From assembly GCA_008973525.1 (NCBI GenBank), contig WACJ01000522.1, forward strand, positions 1,488,001 through 1,552,000: a stretch of 64,000 nt of DNA. Direction: 5' to 3'. This DNA is from Stenopsyche tienmushanensis (Eukaryota; Arthropoda; Insecta; Trichoptera; Stenopsychidae). This document shows positions 54,550-64,000 of the stretch, one piece after another. Position 1 is the stretch's first letter; each line of letters begins with the position of its first letter. The position numbers were made by a program, and so were the translations under genes. The notes under the pieces are model-generated. The model did not search any database and was not told where the DNA came from. It saw only the letters and a list, made by a program, of their open reading frames with translations.

Positions 54550-55759
54550 CGTTAGCGCGATCAAACAATTATCCGTTTATCAAAATAGACCGTAGTTATC
54601 AAAGGGCTAACAAGCAAACAGTGTATATTGATTCGCACACTCGACTGAGTATACAATTTGCATTTTTTTAACATGCAAGATATATTGTTGATTTTATTAC
54701 GCTACTTGATTCATCTAGCTTCACATAAAAAGAACAATGAAGGGAAACGAAATCGAGCTTTTAAGTATCAGAAGCTGCCAGTCTTTTGGGGGATGATTAT
54801 TTTGCCTGTATTTCAGGTCAACAACCCGCATTAAAATTCTTTGCGCCCCTTTTCGCCCGATAAAAGGATTTATTTTCTAATGCATTTACAGCGTATTTGA
54901 ATATGAATACGTTTTTATTTGAAAATCTCGTATGGTAGTGTCAAATTTTCCGGCTCACTTGTTCCAATTTGAGATTACGTTGCCCTCCTAAAATTGTTTT
55001 ACACGGATTTGCTTTTAATAATTTTGATTATGAACTCTTATTTAATTCGGCGGATCTCACAGATAGCCTTTAAAGTTTCCACCCGTGCAATTAGCTCCGA
55101 TTTGGACGTGGAAATATTTGTAAAATCCTCAAAGTGTGCGTGTTCCCGTTTGAATGTGTGGGGAATAAAGGGATAGAGGTTTCAATACAACAGACCTCAC
55201 GTCGTAAAATAAGCGATAGGCCAACGCGACGGGTATCAACGGCCATAACGTTTCGGGTTTGTAGATTATGAAAAAGGCTTCCGGAAGATTCTGCCAGTAA
55301 TATAAGGCAATAGTTGTATGGCAGGAGACGCATGCGTGGACTTTATATCCAGGATCTTGTTTTATTAAAAGGATTTTCAAAATACAACCGTTTTTCGTCA
55401 CCGCGTGCTCTTGTTGAATAATTTGCAGCGTAGAAGGAGAGACTCAGTCACTCACTTCAATGAATACATTAATATCGAAGTCACGAAATCAATTGATATT
55501 GAAATGGAAATTGATGTTATTTTGCATGCAAAGATGGAAAATCTATTTCCTTTTTCCTCGGCCCAGAATTTAAAATATCTTATTTTGAGCGAATATCTTC
55601 CATTCAGACGTGAAAATAGAATAACTTGTTCTATAAGAAATATGTTAAGCGTATCGAAAAATAAACCACTTTTTTATGAGATTATTAAGTTATTAATAAC
55701 TTAACATTTGTCTAGTTATTAAGATTCATTTTAATGCTGGCAACAGTTTTAAGCACACA
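54550..55759. other. Unassigned; balanced-GC block 54770-55400
   Basis: Overlapping open frames on both strands at 54994-55401 without a recognised domain. A plus frame at 55405-55704 (99 codons) is also unrecognised. Probably single-copy DNA. Confidence 0.4.
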
Positions 55760-56075
55760 TTGCGTGTGAGAATCGGAGATAAAGACGGATGTCTTGCATC
55801 TCATCATACTCCTCTCGTACATCGATGATAAGATCGTGCTGTAAAGGTACCAATACACGTTTAAATATTTTCAAAAAATATCGATCCATTACGCTTCTAA
55901 TATTATGTATTCAAATCACTATTTCAAACATTACATTAACGATCTCTTTTATTATCTTATCTCTTATCCGACCAAATTTTACGAACATGAAAAATCACTT
56001 GTATTTTTATAAAGAAAATGGAAAACGATCAGATATAGTCTTCTTAGATCGTTGGTAGCCTTCTTAAAATCATAA
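55760..56075 (+). repeat. Family B copy 8 (left and middle parts)
   Basis: GTCTTGCATCTCATCATACT, CGTACATCGATGATAAG, TTTCAAACATTACATTAACG, ATCTCTTTTATTATC, AAAACGATCAGATATAGTCT and TCTTAGATCGTTGGTAGCC match copies 2 and 4. Right end absent. Confidence 0.5.
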
Positions 56076-56109
56076 TATATAGTACAAAGTCATATAAATC
56101 AATTATGCA

Positions 56110-56430
56110 TCCATTCCATCTCTCTTCAGTTCCAATGATTTATTTTAACAGCGCCATCTCTTGTGGCCCTGCGGAGACATTGCACCTGCATACAGACCGA
56201 TCGCTTCTTACGCGTGCACCGTTACCGGTTGGGCAGTGACGCGCAGAAGGCTGGAGTCGGTAGAGTCGTCGTTTAGCCTTGACTGCGGGAAGTCGTCCTT
56301 CCTGCAGCCAGATCTCTCGCGCATGGAATAAATAGTTATTTAGAGAAGATAGTCTTTCTATTCGACGCCCGTCTATTCCCATCCATACGTCCAGCAACAT
56401 CATGGCCCGATAGAAGAACGGACGCAATCC
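56110..56430 (+). repeat. Family A copy 6
   Basis: TTTTAACAGCGCCATCTCTT, GGCCCTGCGGAGACATTGCA, CTGCGGGAAGTCGTCCTTCC, GGAATAAATAGTTATTTAGA, ATTCGACGCCCGTCTATTCC and CGTCCAGCAACATCATGGCC. The 5' hairpin part is missing. The AATAAA within GGAATAAATAG could be a polyadenylation signal if this is an LTR. Confidence 0.7.
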
Positions 56431-56943
56431 GTTATCGATATTAATCCATAAGCCCGGCTTAAGCATGAAAAAATGCGTTTTATGCTTGTATTGGGAAGTT
56501 TTGAGTTTAATTATTAGAAAATCTTATCTAGAAATTTAAAATAACACATTTTGATAAATGCAAAATTCAAATTTATCATTTCTTCCATCAAACGAGATTT
56601 TTATTGAAAATGAAGGCGAAGCGTGGAACAAAGTTTCATGATTGGATATTGAGTATAAAATAAAGCTGTTCAGTAAAAATATTGTTAGGACGCCGTAAGT
56701 TAGGGGTAAGAGTGGGATCAAGAGTCCGTTAGCTAGTTAAAGTTTTGAATTATTCGAGCGGGTCTAACTTTTTTTGGTTCATCCGCCACCGTGTCCATTT
56801 TTGGCCTATGGAACTGCACTCTGTTTCATATTGAACGTCTCTAATGATTGTTGTCTTGTATTGCTGAATGGATGAGTGAATTATATGTTTATGTAATAGA
56901 ATAGAACAGGGCGGCGGTAGAATATAAGACAACAATCAAACTA
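56431..56943. other. Unassigned AT-rich DNA
   Basis: Nothing recognised between family A copy 6 and the mariner element. Confidence 0.4.
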
Positions 56944-57752
56944 TCAGGTTGTCCCATAAGTTTCTTTCGCAAATGAACACAGATCTTCAGATGTGTGGCT
57001 TCCTCATGAATTAACTGACTCAAATAAACTTCAGCGTATTTCAACATGCGATCTTCTTCTCCAACGACATAATAGCCAACCTTTTTTGAAGAGACTTGTT
57101 ACTGGAAATGAAAATTGGATACTCTATGAGAATATCCAAAGTAAACGGTCTTGGATCAAGGGTACAGAAGCTTTAACTGTAGCTAAACCTGGCTTACATC
57201 CAAAAAAAAATTTTTGCTATGCATTTGGTGGGATTGGAAGGGAGTAGTTTATTATGAGCTACTTTAGCAAGGTGAAACGATCAATTCAACAAAATATTGT
57301 TCTCAACTAGACAATCTAAAGGATGCAATTACCAGAAAGCAGCCATAATTAGCGAAGAGACGAGGCGTTGTTTTTCATCACGATAACGCCAGGCCTCATG
57401 TGTTTTTGCCCATCAGAAATAAATTATTATCATTTGACTGGGATGTTTTAACTCATCTTCCATACTCTCTGGACATTGTCCCCTCAGATTATTGTTTATT
57501 TCTTTCATTGGAAAATTCTTTACGTGGTAAAAAAATTAATTCAAAAAATGATATAAAAATGTACCTTGATCAATATTTTGCCAACAAACCTGGGAAATTT
57601 TGGCAAGAAGGCATTATGAGGCTTCCGGAGAGATGGAGAAAGGTAATAGAACAGAATGGATCATATATTATTCAATAAATTTTGATGTAATACAAACTAT
57701 TGTTCATTTTTTGCTTAATATGAAAACGAAAGAAACTTATGGAGCACCCTAA
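56944..57752 (+). mobile_element. mariner element, 809 bp, both terminal repeats present
   Basis: Left TCAGGTTGTCCCATAAGTTT and, inverted, right TTAGGGTGCTCCATAAGTTT continue with CTTTCG: 22 of 26 bases match. TA lies at both sides (56942-56943, 57753-57754). The length is about 500 bp short of a normal mariner because the transposase N-terminal half is missing directly after the left repeat. Confidence 0.9.
56991..57678 (+). pseudogene. mariner transposase pseudogene (D-to-N at first catalytic site)
   Basis: Readable from VWLPHELTDSNKLQRISTCD. FLKRLVTGNENWILYEN carries N at the first catalytic position (codon AAT at 57107-57109) where the family has D (TGDEKW). RSWIKGTEAL, PGLHPKKNFCYAFGGIG, YYELL, a stop, QGETINSTKYCSQLDNLKDA and a second stop follow. 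FHHDNARPHVFLP and LTHLPYSLDIVPSDYCLF contain the second and third aspartates, 34 residues apart as in DD34D mariners. KPGKFWQEGIMRLPERWRKV and IEQNGSYI end the protein normally at TAA 57678. The two DNA-binding helix-turn-helix domains are absent. No ATG precedes the readable part. Confidence 0.9.
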
Positions 57753-57754
57753 TA

Positions 57755-59689
57755 ACATTGTTCCTCGTTGGAGACATATTGAACAAGGGAAGTGATCGGG
57801 TAGATTCGCAACTTTAAATGGCTCTTTTTTATATATCTTCTCTTCAAAAGACATCGATATTTGACATCTTTTATAAACATTTTTAGTTATAAAATTATTT
57901 TTTTTATATACAAGAGCAACAATCCTGCTTAGAAGCTCTAAATTATCAGTCATAAAGTTCAATCGATCGGGGAAAGCCATGCTGCTATAAAAAATGAATG
58001 AAAATGCAGCGAAACGTGGAAAACTCAAAGCTTTCCCGACAGGCTCCATCCTGTGGAGCTTATCTCGTTTCGTACCTGGAACGTTTCTGCAAAGCTCGTT
58101 AATCACTCCCTCGAATCAATATTTGCTATTTTTTTCAGATTGAGTATAAACAAATACAGCGCAACTTCTCTATATTCACCACCTATGAAACTGAGCATCA
58201 TCGATCAAACCTGACAGATGGTCACTATACATATATTGATCTCTTATAATAAAAGCCTCTACATTGCTATATAATACAAATCCAGGGAGTTTTTATCACA
58301 ATAAATATAGAGGCGAATAAATTATTCATGTATTTATTTTCACATATAAATGCACATTGTTACTATTATTACACACGCGCTTAGTAATTATTTGAAAAGA
58401 ATCGAAAGTAGTACAGTAACGTGATTTATTGCTTCAGGCCGCGTGTAGTGTGGGTTGAAGATCTACAATCCAAAAGCATGCGTGCGCTCGCTCTTTCCTG
58501 GAAGATCGATTGTCTCCCTCTCTCCCGTAAGCAGAGTTCAACCACAATATTGCGCGCGCATCAGTAATTTGTATACAAATTGGTGATGTATATTTTAAAT
58601 GTGTTGTTTCAATTTTTTTCGGACTTTAACATAGAGTTTGAAAAGAGAACGTTCGCTTTTTGTATGCATATGTGAGAGCCATTCTTGAAAAAGTTTGCCA
58701 ATTTATCCACGAGCAAAATCCTTCGGTATATGAGAGTTAAGCAAATAAGGAGAACAAATAAAAGTTCAATGTAAGTTTGGACCGTTTCGCTGAAAGATCG
58801 CAGTATTTAATTTTCATTTAAAATCAAGCCGCTGGAATTGAGTTTGCTCATAAAATGTAAAGCATTTTTTCGGTGAAAAATTTACATCATTTTTAGTACG
58901 CATCGTCTTTATGAATTATTAAATTGATATTAACAATGAAAAATGAATTTATATAAAAGTATGTTCTTGAAATGTTATTTCAAGTTTTGTTTTGTTTGAC
59001 CTTTCTATTCCAGACAGTCGAAAGTTTTGCTTTTTTAAAACAATTTAACTCGCCGTAGCCAACGGAAGCCTTCCCTTTAAAAAAAACTTTAAGTTTTATG
59101 TGTTTTTATTTTAATTCTTAAACATTTTTAATTTGTTTTGTGTAAAATGTCGAAACTAATAATTTAAAACTAAAAGATAAATATAAAAGGAATAATACTT
59201 ATTTAATGACATTATATTTACTTTTCTTTGTTGTGTTTGACGTATTTCAATTTTGCCATCATCCAACCAAATTTAAATTTATGAAACAAGTGTACAAATA
59301 TAATAAATTGCTTGATAATTTTGCTCGGTAGAAGTAAAACTCCTCTTAAGTATTACTTTTATTATATTTATCAAGGGAAATTGGTAACAAAAATATTAAG
59401 CTGTGTTTGTATAATATATAATAAAATAGGCAAGCTACTTGTCTCACGATTGCTTTGTGCTATTTATAGACATACGGTAGAAGCGATACGATGTACCTTC
59501 ATAGCATGTCTATGATGTGTGCGAAAGAGACAGTGATACTACAAATGATTATCCCTATCTTCCGACTGCGAACCTATCGAAATTTCACTTCAAAATCATA
59601 AATAATTATTATATTTGTACATTACCAACATGATTCTAATTTAACTGTAAAATTCTTCGGCTAGATTATATAAATTGATTTTTTTTGAG
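57755..59689. other. Unassigned
   Basis: 57760-58130 has a 144-codon open minus frame (57672-58106) that begins inside the mariner end and has no recognised motif. 58430-58570 is less AT-rich. The rest is AT-rich. Confidence 0.4.
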
Positions 59690-59855
59690 GAGGCTTAACG
59701 ACCTGATAGAGCCCATATATAGCTTTTTATGGAGAGCCCTAAATGCTTTAAAATTGGAGGGAGTAGCCACAAGGTGTCCGTGTCCAATCGGTCCGATTTT
59801 CGGACCACTGAACGTCAAAAGAATGCCTCGCGATTGGACACCATGTCTGCATGGA
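59690..59855 (+). repeat. Family F copy 3 (best preserved nested palindrome)
   Basis: Inner stem GGTCCG (59790-59795) pairs with CGGACC (59801-59806) around ATTTT. Outer stem TGTCCAATCG (59781-59790) pairs perfectly with CGATTGGACA (59831-59840). Preceded by GTAGCCACAAGGTGTCC as in the other copies. Confidence 0.6.
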
Positions 59856-61144
59856 CCGTAGTCGATAGAAATCCAAATCCAAGCAACGAGTCCCTAAGCT
59901 GTCTGTGTTCTGTGAGGAATTGGAACATTTATTTATCCGGGAATACTATATTTGCATAGATAAACGTAATACAGCTCTCACTGCCGATTCTTATATTTGA
60001 CCTAAATTAGTTACTACGTGCCTCAAACGATAATGTAGGTTAACCAGCTAAATAATGGTATATATTTAATTAAAACATTATTTTCTCAAATAGAGCATAA
60101 TTTGAATTATTTTCAATGAAAAACATTATTTTAAAGGCAATGTATTCGCAGAACTTCATTATGTAATCGAATTTTACCCGGAAATTTTCCTTACATTATT
60201 AATCAAATCCCTTTTAAAAATCTTATAATGTTTTTTGGATTACCTTGAATTAGAAAATTATCAAAGAAATTGTTTTTAATATTCATGTACTTGTTATATA
60301 AATTTTAATTAGTTTAGCGATGATGTTAATCCTATTTTATTTTTAAAAAATCCGCTTATTTCAAACATCTAACGTTTCAAATGCTTGCAAGTATAAAAAA
60401 CACATAATCAACATGTAAATTTTTGTATTTCCCAGATTGTTTATCGTTAAAGCATATTGTATCGTCTCGTTTGAATCGTTTCTGAACGATCATAGGATAC
60501 TTGCTAGATTGGAAAATTAGCATTAAAAAGGTATCGATGTCCTGTTTATTGTTTTCATTTATTCAAATTATTAGCCTTTTGCCTATTCAGCAAATGTCTT
60601 AATGTGTTTTCATTTAATTTTTAAGGATACTTATGATCATCAATAACGCTTTAATCTATCAAATATAATCATAAATGGTAGTGATATTGTTAATGTATGC
60701 AATTACAATAAAGCTTTAAATAACGATGAACATCTTATGTTTTATAATATTCTGCTATTCAAACGTCTTTCTAAGTGCCTCGAGAGGTTCAAGAGGTTTT
60801 TGCGAAAGATTTTTTGTTTTCTCTGGAACGAGGCCTCAGGCTCTGAAGCCATGAAGTCCAATCGAGAGGCCATGGACATGTACGACGAAGCATCAAACCC
60901 ACCATCTACATTGGGCAAGTCATGTATTACACACCCATCGAAATAAGAGATAGACGATGCACATCTGAGCCTGGAGAATTGGAGGGAAGATGCTCAGAAC
61001 AGTTATTCAAATATTACTCGGATTCTCTTTTTCAAATTAGTCTAACATGAACATCGCAGTGTGTGAGAGAATCAGTAGTTAGTAGCTTTGAAAGTGGATG
61101 TTTACACACACAACCCAACATATACGTTCGCTACTTTAGTACAG
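59856..61144. other. Unassigned AT-rich DNA
   Basis: An open plus frame at 60737-60946 (69 codons) has no recognised motif; 60780-60990 is less AT-rich. Nothing else seen. Confidence 0.4.
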
Positions 61145-61235
61145 CCATGAGTGGGCGAGAAGTAGCATTTTCTGTTGCGCAACGCGTAATCATTCATTTT
61201 CTCATAAACGAAAGAATAAAATTTAGACGAAACAA
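61145..61235 (-). repeat. Family G copy 4 (short)
   Basis: AGAAGTAGCATTTTCTGTTG, CGCAACGCGTAATCATTC is the inverse of the core of copies 1 and 2 (CGCGTTGCGCAACAG and ATGCTACTT). Confidence 0.5.
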
Positions 61236-61592
61236 TCCACTGGAAAAATTTTGGCTATAGTATTTTGGGACTCCTTATGTATTTTATTGATCGATTTTCT
61301 ACATGACAGACAGACAGCGAATGCCTCTACTGAACCGGAGAGAAGACGTTGCAAAGTGGATAAAGATGATCAGAAAAACAAAACTACTTCAATTCAAAGC
61401 TTATATGGATTTCGCGATACCTTACTTCATTTATCACATTCAAATGATAATGACTAGGATAAATGAAAAATATTCTACTTTTACTGATCAAAGCTCGTGT
61501 TCAAAATCTTCCACTCCCCTTCTCCATCCCACTCAGGATCTCAAAGTATCGAGAAATTTTAAGCAATATTTTAATCAATATATCCTACTTCT
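61236..61592. other. Unassigned
   Basis: Overlapping plus frames (61251-61620) with no recognised motif. The last 13 bases (61580-61592) are one copy of the family E target duplication. Confidence 0.4.
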
Positions 61593-62116
61593 CCTGGTGA
61601 GTATTGGACTCCACCCATAAAACCACAAGGTTCGTTGCGGTACCCTGCGATCGTTGGCAACGGTTGAACCCCCAGGGGTAATGATGTAGAGTAGAAGTGT
61701 GCGAAAATAGCCTCGTCGGTTTACTCACCGAACGCAGCTGGGGTAGCCCAGCTTAAATGAGTTGGGAGCGCAGGTCACCCTGTGTGTGTGCTGCGTACCC
61801 ATAAAGGGTGTGTGGAACAGCCGATTATAGTAGTTGGTGGAGACTATGTCAAAGGCTCACCACTATCCTCAACAGCCTAAGCATACAGGGAAGAATGGTT
61901 TATGCTGTTCGAACGATGACTCATATCCGTGGCTAGGTACTACAAACGCGCCTGGATGCTCTGCGCGTAGGATTTCTAGCGAGATTAAAAAATCAGTGGA
62001 AGACACTCTCTGTGGCTAGTCCGGGGTAACCAGGAACAGACCATACAGCAGCGAAGGAAATAGGATCGCACATAAACGACCCCCCAATCCAGTTAAGTCG
62101 CTGTCTGTTGTCTGTT
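61593..62116. mobile_element. Family E element copy 2, with 13-bp target duplication
   Basis: A 524-bp copy that begins CCTGGTGAGTATTGGACTCC and ends CGCTGTCTGTTGTCTGTT. Flanked by ATATCCTACTTCT (61580-61592) and ATATCGTACTTCT (62117-62129), 12 of 13 bases equal. It shares GGCAACGGTTGAACCCC, GTGTGTGGAACAGCCGATTA, ACTATCCTCAACAGCCTA and GTGGCTAGGTACTA with copy 1. Compared with copy 1 it has an internal deletion and an extra ~70-bp segment (CTCACCGAACGCAGCTGGGG). No open frame. Confidence 0.75.
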
Positions 62117-62129
62117 ATATCGTACTTCT

Positions 62130-63089
62130 GACACCATTGTAGCGTAATGTAGCGGGAGCGCTTACGTCAACATCATGCGTCAAAATATTAGTATTTTTTG
62201 ATATCAAAGATTTTTCGTACAAACTCTACATATCTTGGATAGCCGCCTTAAAGCAATCTATTTTTAAAATCATATTCTCGAATAGCACAACCCCAAATGT
62301 ACTGCAACTGCAAGCGCTCCGTTGAATCCGCGACCCGGTGGGGCGCAATTATTCGATTGTGTTTTTATCAAACCATAACCGAGTCCAACATCCCAAGTCG
62401 AAAAGGTTGAATCAATTGGGCGAACGATGGAGCGGAGGTTTGCTCAGAGGTTCGTCCATTTAAAATTCATAATTTTAGCATAGCTAATCGGGAGTCAATA
62501 TTAGTGTTGGCCCCGCGTCGGGTCGGACCCGCCCTTCTAAATTATTAATCAAATTAGCGACGTATTTATGTAGGATCCGGCCGAAATCAGGACATCTCGC
62601 AAGGATATATCCAGGTTCGGAGTTCTTTCGCAAGTCGAAAATTTGCCTTTATCAACTTACAATTATGATCCATCATTGCCGAGAGTATCGGAGAAACTTT
62701 GCATAGACAGCCGCAATCGAATTAGGCAGACTACAAACTCAATCGTTGTCCAACTTTCGGCGGTTGGCGAATGTTGAAATTTAATCACATTTTAATACCA
62801 AATTTCGCTGAGCGTTATTAATTTTTAATCTAAACAAAAACGTTCACTCCATCGAGTAAGGATAGAATCAAATAAGCAAAGTTAAATTTTAAAGCAATAA
62901 TTAGTCAAACGGCACGCTAACTCGATTTTTCCAATCAAGCTGAACAGTCTCGAAAATCATGCTTTTTGATTTACTTATAATGCTATGTTTTATGTTCAAT
63001 TTTCATACAACATGAATAATACATTGAGTCCATAAATAGACAAATATATGATTATTTCGCAATGAAATCCCAAACAGCAGTTGATCAGA
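62130..63089. other. Unassigned, balanced-GC
   Basis: 62280-62780 is among the least AT-rich parts of the window (GGTGGGGCGC, GGCCCCGCGTCGGGTCGGAC). No open frame with a recognised domain. Likely single-copy DNA. Confidence 0.4.
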
Positions 63090-63320
63090 AAGAGAGGGAG
63101 TGACTCGCAGGAGGCGGGAGTCGGGAGAGTCGTCGGTTAGCCTTGGCTGCGGGAGGTCGTCCTTCCTGCAGCCAGATCTCTCTCTCTCTCTCTCTCTCGT
63201 ATGAAATAAATAGTTATTTAGAGAAGAGGGTTTTTTCTATTCGACGTCCGTCTATTCCCATCCTTTCGTCCAGCAACATCACAGCGTGATAGAAGAGCAC
63301 CCCTGCCTCAACTTTACAAC
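63090..63320 (+). repeat. Family A copy 7
   Basis: GACTCGCAGGAGGCGGGAG, GTCGTCGGTTAGCCTTGGCT, GGTCGTCCTTCCTGCAGCCA, a (TC)11 run at 63177-63198, GAAATAAATAGTTATTTAGA, CGTCCAGCAACATCACAGCG, and GCACCCCTGCCTCAACTTTA then CA. The right terminus agrees with copy 1 (GCCTCAACGTTACA). The 5' half is missing. Confidence 0.7.
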
Positions 63321-64000
63321 GGCAAGCGTTTTAGGTGGTTAAATTGAATATGTACAGATTTTTTAATTGATTTTTAAATGCGTCGCTCAGAAAGAAAACT
63401 GCCGAAAATAAATTCGTAAACTGATAACGTAAATTTTCAAGCATCCACCATCCAAGTTCTTGTATTAAAAACAACTTTTGGAAAACAGGGGAGGCGCAAT
63501 TAATTTTTAGACGAAAAGAACGCTCGAGTTATGTAATTTATTATCTCGTGTTCATTTAAAATTGCGAAGCGTTTTAATATAATTTTTAATTAGTAAGGAC
63601 GAATGAGAAGGCAGGTCATATATTAAGATGAAAGGCCATAGAAGTGAGAAATTTCAAGATGGCACCCGGGAGGGTGTAAAAGGACCACATGCAGAATGGG
63701 CGGATGTAATTAAAAAGATATATGGAGGCTTTATAGATGCAGATGGTGCGGAGCCAGGATATCCCATAAAGGATTCCAGTAATCCGCCTCAGGTGTTTGG
63801 TCTGACGATCCACATCCGTCGCGAGGACCGCGAATCGACCCGAATTTTCCAGCATGAAAAATATGCACAATAAAGTTTAATATTGCAAAATTAGCAACGT
63901 AATTCCGCCCTCCCCCCTCTCGCCATAAGATGATATTAATTCACCCGCCATATTCGGCAGAGTTATTCCTGGTCTTCTGCTCGCTTCCAGCAAACTTCCC
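63321..64000. other. Unassigned; short open frames, balanced-GC end
   Basis: An ATG frame at 63628-63873 encodes 81 polar residues (MKGHRSEKFQDGTREGVKGP...) with no recognised domain; the opposite strand is open over the same stretch. It might be an exon or chance. The last ~130 bases are balanced and pyrimidine-rich (CCGCCCTCCCCCCTCTCGCC). Confidence 0.35.

Noticed and set aside
57672..58106. Minus frame of 144 codons
   Set aside because: It begins in unrelated DNA and runs into the mariner end, and has no recognisable domain; treated as chance.

Overview
This window looks like a 64 kb stretch of insect (at least arthropod) nuclear DNA with no confidently identifiable host gene. It is strongly AT-rich and has no operon structure, ribosome binding sites or densely packed reading frames. 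It carries decayed mariner, hAT, piggyBac, Helitron-like and non-LTR elements in the mixture typical of insect genomes. No long open frame gives a recognisable conserved host protein. I saw no exon with convincing splice context, and no tRNA, rRNA or CRISPR array.

Layout. 0-9 kb: short interspersed repeats (families A, B, C, F, G below) in AT-rich DNA. 9.3-10.2 kb: a Helitron-like tandem repeat split by a 661-bp insertion (family E) with a 17-bp target duplication. 10.4-11.1 kb: the longest open frame, of unknown nature. 14.3-15.5 kb: a mariner element that has lost its first catalytic aspartate. 17.3-20.4 kb: TTAA-bounded repeats and a TA-flanked inverted-repeat element. 20.4-23.9 kb: a cluster of nested dead transposons (hAT inside hAT, then the end of a piggyBac-like gene carrying another hAT that itself holds a reverse transcriptase fragment). 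24-29 kb: mariner-like and hAT remnants. 29-42 kb: mostly unassigned sequence with scattered repeats and one LINE remnant. 42-55 kb: several mariner relics, a Helitron-like copy, and opposed LINE 3' ends. 56.9-57.8 kb: an 809-bp mariner with intact terminal repeats, a lost N-terminus and a D-to-N change at the first catalytic site. 61.6-62.1 kb: a second family E copy with its own target duplication. The remainder is unassigned.

Repeat families named here: A (at least 7 copies, possible solo LTR), B (TTAA-ended, piggyBac-like), C (hAT-derived, terminal TAGGGAATCCAATCCCG), E (two copies with direct target duplications), F (nested palindrome, 4 copies), G (GTTGCGCAAC palindrome, 4 copies), H (tandem fragments of a transposase carrying SPDLTPLDFF). 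All transposase genes seen are broken, so nothing here appears able to move on its own. Between the repeats, several blocks of more balanced base composition could be conserved regulatory DNA of a nearby gene, but that is inference. All identifications come from reading motifs by eye; no database search was run.
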